This document shows, piece by piece, positions 58,901-64,000 of a stretch of DNA of 64,000 bases. The notes beneath the pieces are model-generated. The model was not told the origin of the DNA and did no database searches. It worked only from the letters and a program-made list of their open reading frames with translations. Made by a program: the position numbers and the translations under genes. Source of the stretch: Gordionus sp. m RMFG-2023 (Eukaryota; Nematomorpha; Gordioida; Chordodea; Parachordodidae); NCBI RefSeq assembly GCF_954871325.1, contig NC_088777.1:6673366-6737365 (forward strand), read 5' to 3'. Numbering within the stretch: position 1 is the stretch's first letter; each line of letters opens with the position of its first letter.

Positions 58901-60865
58901 GTATATTATAGCTCCTCGTTAAAAATAAATTTTAAAAATTAAAATTTATCAAATTATTTGCCTGTTTTTAATATATATTTTTTTAAAATATTGTTTTATA
59001 TCAAAATGTTTTTAATCTTAACCAGGGATGTGAACCCTTCAACAAAAAAAAAGGGTCCGGGTTCGGGTCCTGTAATAAATTTTTAAAGGACCCGGGTCCA
59101 GGGTTCCGGGTCCAGGGAACATAAAAATAATGACTCAAAATAAGACTTTTTTTTCATTCATTTTTATTATACTTCAATATATATATACACATTCATAATT
59201 CAAAATGAAATAATTTAAATTTTAAATATTTTATTCAATCGAACGATCATAATATCTTCTAAAATATCATCCTTGAGATTTCCACGTAAATTAGACAATA
59301 TGTATTTCAAGGAAGAAAATCCACGTTCTACGCTGACCTAAAATAGATAGTTATCTTTATAATATATAAATTATTGTACCTGTGTCGCCGGTACAGCCAT
59401 GACGAATCTAGACAAGGTATACAATTCAGGATATATTAGAGAATTTTCCTCCTAGAATGTTAAAATATTTTTACCCCTATTAATTCTCTTAACTTCTGAG
59501 AATTTTTCAATTAAAGATACAATCGATATTTTTTTCACCTTTCTATCTGATCCTGATGATAATTTTATTTTTTTTTCTCTATCTAATTATAAAATTTCGA
59601 GTTCGTCAATATTACTATCATCATTACTATCGCTACAACCATTAGATGTTGAAGCCTCCAATATATTGTTAATAATAGAGTTATGGTTATGCCATAAATC
59701 GTCGAGATGGTCTATTGCCATTTGCTTTTGCTCAATACTTAATAGAACTTGATATCGAGGATCTAAATATATTGAGGCATACACAACACTATTTTTTAAA
59801 TATTGTTGCTCTCGTATTTTCATGTTTTCTAATATTTCGTATGAAAAGGAACTTGTAAATTTTTCTAATTCTAATCGACATCTCACCCATATGCCATAAA
59901 AATCGGATAAACACAACTGTTCTGACTGCAATCGTAATGTAGTAATTTTCAAAGGAACCAACACCCTAGTAAGGTCTTTGATTTGATTCCAATCATCCTC
60001 TGACAAAATGATTTCACATGATCCTATAATAAAATCATCACAGAAATCTTTTAAACTTATTAATCGCTCTAGCATCATACAGATAGAGGACCAACGGGTT
60101 GTGCAATCTAATATTGCCATTTACCTTTTCATGGATTTTAATATTCGTACAATTGTAGGAGTTCTTAAATATTTAGCAACATCCCTTGCTTTGTCAATTA
60201 TAGTTTTAAAGATATTATTTTTGAGGGAATCATTAATAGCTAATTGTAGTGTGTGGGCTGCACATCTGATACAGTATATCTTCGTGGAAAAATCTTTTAT
60301 TATCTCCGGTATGTCAAATTCACTTATGTCCTCAAAATTATTATCATCATTATTTATATCTATATCATCCATTTCGTCCAATGAACATTCATTTAATAGT
60401 TTAATAGATTTGACTAGATTAGCACCATTATCCGTAGTAATGGTATAAACGTTTCTTAAAGGAATATGGAATTTATTTAAAGTTTCTATTATCATTCTTT
60501 TTATATTTTCAGAAGTTGAACTTTCTTTAATCTCCTTCATTGCTAAATTACTTAAGATTATATTATTTCCTTTAATATATTGTATATTTATTCCTAAAAT
60601 ATTTCTCCCTAATCTTTGGGCGGAATCTATTTTTAATGAAATTAATTTGTTTTTTGTTCCTTTTATAATTTTTGCTTGTATTTTTTTCGATTCATCAACC
60701 ACTAATAGTGCGTACAAATTGTGCGTTGCAACGCAGCGTTTTAAAACGCATATAAAAAAACGTAAACGCAGCCATGTATAAATTGATGCGTTAACTTTTA
60801 TTTTTTCAATATGAAACATTTAAATTTAAAACAAAAAAAATTACTTGCTTTGTATTTACTACAAT

Positions 60866-61160
60866 GAAATAAAGGAAGGAAGAAGAGCAAGACATCCAAA
60901 ATATTTGTTAAAAGAAATCTTTTTTCAGAATATATTAATATTAAAGGCGATTTAACACATTCGCAATTGTATAACTATACAAGAATGAGAAGATCAACAT
61001 TTTCTTATATACTGGAGCTCATATACGAGGACAGGTGGAATAGTCAAAAAATTTGACATTCTAAGTAAGCCAATAGAAATAGGACTACCTAGCATAGAGA
61101 TAGTGATAAAGGCTATTTGCATCCTACATAACATCATACAAAGAAGGATCAGCTTCCATT
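60866..61160 (+). pseudogene. Harbinger transposase relic, catalytic middle deleted
   Basis: The N-terminal text RRARHPKYLLKEI with NYTRMRRSTFSYILELI is followed directly by FDILSKPIEIGLPSIEIVIK, then AICILHNIIQ. These are the beginning and the very end of PIF/Harbinger transposases (the family end reads ...KAxCxLHNxx). The DDE catalytic middle is missing and the frame shifts between pieces, so this copy cannot make a transposase. Confidence 0.7.
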
Positions 61161-61376
61161 GATGATATAGGTAATACTAATATTTAAATTTAAATAAATA
61201 TATAAAAATCATATTTATATATATTTTTAAAATTATATTATCATCAATACAGATCCTACATTGGCTAACCTTACAACAAGACCATTTTTGGCAAGCAGGG
61301 AAAACAACTAAAGCTCACAGGAATCTAAAATCATTAGGGATAAATTTAAAAATTTTATAAATTCTTAAATTTTTAT

Positions 61377-61552
61377 ATTATAATAAATTTATTTATATTA
61401 CTATTATAATAAATTTATTTATATTACTATTATAATAAATTTATTTATATTACTATTATAATAAATTTATTTATATTACTATTATAATAATTTTATTTAT
61501 ATTACTATTATAATAAATTTATTTATATTACTATTATAATAAATTTATTAAT
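61377..61552. repeat. 26-bp tandem repeat inside the Harbinger element
   Basis: The unit TAATAAATTTATTTATATTA plus CTATTA (26 bp) occurs nearly seven times almost without change. A second tandem pair of about 57 bases (CTACTAATTATATAAAAATT...) lies at 61870-61985. Confidence 0.9.
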
Positions 61553-62242
61553 ATTAAATAAAATTTGAATAAAGTATTGATCATGAAATAATTTTAAGTT
61601 TAGTTATATATTTGTAAGCTTAGTGTTAATTGTAATAGATTAAATGAAGTGGGATCCAAAGTTGAGGATTAATAATGGGGATGAAGGTTGTAGACTAGAT
61701 TTATATATATATTAAACTTAACAATGCAAATATTTTAAATTGCCCTCAATCATAAGAGTGAAAAACTTTAGCCAGTATAAATAATTACAAATATTAATCA
61801 TGTTTTGCTATATATTTATGCAATCTTATTTATATTTTTAAAATTACATTTTAGGAAGAAGTTAACACATAATTATCCACTACTAATTATATAAAAATTT
61901 TATTAATAACAATATATCAAAAATTAACACATAAACTACTAATTATATAAAAATTTTATTAATAACAATATATCAAAAATTAACAATATAACAAATATAA
62001 ATATAAAAATTATATAATAGTATTAAAAGTTTCTGTTGGTTGTGTTCTATTGATCTTGATTATTTGCATTAGATTTAAAACCTGTTTTAAAAAAAAATCT
62101 TCATCGGAATTGTAGCCTTCCATTGTATCAACTAGGCTATCCAAAAAGAGTCTATATAAAAGATAAATAAATTATAGATAAAAATAAGAATTACTGGATG
62201 CTAGATGACTTTTTTTCCAATACATTCATCAGAATTTGCAAA

Positions 62243-62699
62243 TCATTTTTTGGCAGGTTTCCTTGTTGGAGGAGGGGATTCCTGGAAGTTACTGACAGTA
62301 AGTCTGTCAGCAACAGTGGATTGCATGAAATTAATATATTTCTTATACTTGTATTCATGCACCCCTCCTCTAGATCCGGATAGACTGTCTAATTTTTCTT
62401 TGCTCAGTTGATACTTGAAATTTCTTAAACGCTTTTTTAAGTAGTTAACACTACAGTCATAATCAGGATATTCTTCTGATAATCTAAAAATAAAATTATT
62501 AATAATATAATATATTATTTAACTTAATTCCTATGATGGAAAGATGTTCCATCACAACGAATGTCTTCTTGTGATCAGGATGCGCCTGATTCCATATAAT
62601 CTCTTCTGGTTCCAACATTTCTGCAAACCTCATTGTGATTTGGTCATTCCATGATCTAACATAATTAATATACTTACATTTTTTCTGGTGAATTCATTT
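62243..62699 (-). CDS. Harbinger accessory MADF/Myb-like DNA-binding protein
   Basis: PIF/Harbinger elements need a second protein with a Myb/SANT/MADF domain that brings the transposase to the element ends. Read on the minus strand: MNSPEK; then SWNDQITMRFAEMLEPEEII with WNQAHPDHKKTF; then, after a 40-nt GT-AG intron (62523-62484), LSEEYPDYDCSVNYLKKRLR and NFKYQLSKEKLDSLSGSRGG. It ends SPPPTRKPAKK and stop at 62243-62245. The tryptophan-spaced first part and the KKRLRNFKYQL helix fit MADF. The start is uncertain: a GTAAGT...TTAG stretch of only 22 nt separates MNSPEK from the domain. The reading frame looks intact, unlike that of the transposase. Confidence 0.6.
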
Positions 62700-63492
62700 C
62701 TCCACTTCAAAAAAATTTGAAAACGCAAGCAGGTTTACGTTTTGAAAAAAATAATTTAAATGAAAAACGGAAATGTGTTCAATTTGAACTAATACATTTA
62801 AAATGCATTGCTTGCGTTTTGAAACGCAGCGTTGCAACGCACAATTTGTACGCACTATAAGTCCTTAATTTTAAAACGGTTAATTGATGTTCCAATTGCC
62901 TTACTAATAGGATCAATAATTTTTTTTAAACCAGAATCCTCAATAATATTGAAAGGTCTTCCATTTATTGTAACAAGCTCAACTAAAGCATTCATCAAAT
63001 TCTCCTCAGACATTTGAATATGAATGCTTTTTTTAGGCAAAAAGCATATTAATAAATTTATATAATAAAATATTAATACTTACACTAGAAAATAATTTAT
63101 GGTATCAATCTCTAAATAAAATGAAATGAAGTCCAGGAAGAAAATCAAAAGAAAAGCGCGAATATAAAATAAATGATTCCACGAAAAAAATTAATAAAAT
63201 TATAAAAATTTTATATTATTTTTTAAAAATAATATTTTTACATTATTTAAAAAAAAATAATTTATATGTTAAAATTTTTACCCTGAACCCTTGAACCCTC
63301 CACTTTTTAAAAGGGTTCGGGTTCGGGTTCAGCCAAAATACGAGGGTTCAGGGTCCGGGTTCACATCCCTGATCTTAACCAAACAATGTCCCTTATAGAA
63401 TTGAAAGTTTAAGAATTGGAGATATAATATAATTCTTAAAAAAAACTCTAATTTAGTTCGCTCTAATAATTACAAATTTAGGATTTAGATAG

Positions 63493-63750
63493 ATGCCGAT
63501 AATCAAATTAAAAGATTTTTTTAGACTCCTATGGAAGGAATTGCGAAATTTCTTAAGGATTAATTTTATTTTACTTATCGCTTTGAAAATATTTGAAGAT
63601 TCTTATATTTTCGACTTTGATTTTCCATTAGCCTTTAGTGTTGCGTTTTTTTTGCCATTGCTAGATTTTATTGACGAAAACCCTAATAATAAATATTTAT
63701 TATACGATATTATTAGAGTTTTATACATGACTTTTTTAAAATACTGTTAA
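63493..63750 (+). CDS. Small hydrophobic reading frame, unrecognised
   Basis: This is an 85-codon frame from ATG to TAA with two hydrophobic stretches (FLRINFILLIALKIF and FPLAFSVAFFLPLLDF) and an acidic middle. I know no family like it. It lies in what should be the COX15 intron after exon 5, on the same strand, so it may be an incidental frame in AT-rich DNA or a nested gene. The missing COX15 exons do not read like this. Confidence 0.2.
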   Translation: MPIIKLKDFFRLLWKELRNFLRINFILLIALKIFEDSYIFDFDFPLAFSVAFFLPLLDFIDENPNNKYLLYDIIRVLYMTFLKYC

Positions 63751-63842
63751 TTTATTTATTGTCTTTAATCAAATATAATATACATTTTTTATGAAAAGTT
63801 TATAACGGAAGCAATTAATCCTGTATGAGGGTGCATTTAAAC

Positions 63843-64000
63843 TAGGATTGTACCTATATAAAATATCGGATCGGCACCGATATTTAGCGTTATGGGATCG
63901 GAGTTATTCTGTTTTTTGGTTATTTTATGATTGTTAAATAATTTTTTTTATTTTAATGATAAATTAATGAATAGAAATAAAAATACAATTTATTTTTTTT
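63843..64000. mobile_element. Likely left end of a GATCGG-type MITE, cut by the window end
   Basis: TAGGATTGTACCTATATAAA then ATATCGGATCGGCACCGATAT resembles the ends of the MITE at 16596-16977 (TAGAGATGTAACGATA and GATCGG blocks). The other end lies outside the window. Confidence 0.45.

Larger units (their letters stand above)
60706..62857. mobile_element. PIF/Harbinger transposon nested in the hAT transposase gene
   Basis: The ends TAGTGCGTACAAATTGTGCG and CGCACAATTTGTACGCACTA are perfect inverted copies; the match continues into GTTGCAACGCAGCGTTTT. A 3-bp duplication TAA flanks it (60703-60705 and 62858-62860), as is typical of this superfamily. It is 2152 bp. It carries a transposase relic on the plus strand and a MADF/Myb-like gene on the minus strand. 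Taking it out rejoins the hAT reading frame. Confidence 0.92.
59220..63040 (-). pseudogene. hAT transposase interrupted by a Harbinger element
   Basis: Read on the minus strand: MPKKSIHIQMSEENLMNALV, then GTSINRFKIKDL up to 62861. There the PIF/Harbinger element interrupts, and the protein resumes at 60702 with VDESKKIQAKIIKGTKNKLI. Then come VYTITTDNGANLVKSIKLL (second catalytic Asp block); CAAHTLQLAIND; LDCTTRWSSICMMLERL (about 60100); and ASIYLDPRYQVLL. The C-terminus is FVMAVPATQ, a 42-nt GT-AG intron, then VSVERGFSSLKYILSNLRGN, ending near 59220. An in-frame TAA lies near 60118 and the stretch around 59450-59590 is damaged. No BED finger was found upstream. The text is otherwise well preserved. 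Confidence 0.85.
59023..63371 (-). mobile_element. hAT transposon (CAGGGATGTGAACC family) in a COX15 intron, perfect TSD
   Basis: The ends CAGGGATGTGAACCCTTC and GGGTTCACATCCCTG are inverted copies. An exact 8-bp duplication ATCTTAAC lies at 59015-59022 and 63372-63379. Subterminal repeats of GGGTTCGGG / GGGTCC are dense at both ends. Without the nested Harbinger element (2152 bp plus TSD) it is about 2.2 kb. It carries a transposase on the minus strand and lies 122 bases past the COX15 exon 5 donor. Confidence 0.94.

Noticed and set aside
58734-58922. A 62-codon frame starting MNKQSTHHY
   Set aside because: The neighbouring frame carries the COX15 exon ([18 protein letters not shown]) with correct splice sites and phase, so this frame is a shadow.

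Overview
The window is nuclear DNA from an animal with a strongly AT-rich, transposon-packed genome. The animal assignment rests on six host genes I recognise from their proteins: an FRS2/FRS3-type FGF-receptor adaptor (a metazoan family), CHTF8, TIMM21, GTF2H5, PIGM and COX15. Many introns are very short (37-47 nt), often the first ones in a gene, while later introns are 1-4 kb and full of transposons. Two genes (GTF2H5 and PIGM) sit head to tail only 14 nt apart. Short 5' introns, long 3' introns and tightly spaced gene pairs would fit a trans-splicing invertebrate such as a flatworm, rotifer or mesozoan, but the phylum cannot be fixed from this sequence.

Layout. 1-14440 has no recognised host gene: a hAT remnant with a large fold-back, a second internally deleted hAT, a Ty3/gypsy fossil of about 6 kb split by a hAT with perfect 8-bp target duplications, then AT-rich sequence. 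14441-21926 (+) is the FRS2-like gene in three exons, with four small hAT-type repeats in intron 1. 22125-23916 (-) is CHTF8, tail to tail with FRS2. 24000-34300 is transposon territory: a nearly intact hAT (25230-28192) inside an older element, a second Ty3/gypsy fossil, AT-rich tandem repeats and a Helitron end. 34309-39253 (+) is TIMM21 in six exons, with a 2.3-kb hAT and several small repeats in its introns. 39300-43500 holds more transposon remains. 43537-45187 (+) is the GTF2H5-PIGM pair. A possible unrecognised gene converges on it, followed by a Helitron at 46434-49420. From 51 kb to the window end come a deleted hAT, the first five visible exons of COX15 (+; the 3' exons lie beyond the window), and, in COX15's last visible intron, a 4.3-kb hAT with a PIF/Harbinger element inserted in its transposase gene.

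The host genes do not form one pathway: receptor signalling (FRS2), sister-chromatid cohesion clamp loading (CHTF8), mitochondrial import (TIMM21), heme A synthesis for cytochrome oxidase (COX15), TFIIH/DNA repair (GTF2H5) and GPI-anchor synthesis (PIGM). What unites the window is the hAT superfamily: at least eight families or subfamilies, several with exact 8-bp target duplications, most with their own G+C-rich motif repeated just inside the ends. Transposon genes here have introns of the same 40-42 nt size as host introns. Exon boundaries were read by eye from GT-AG sites, reading phase and remembered human homologues; no search was run.
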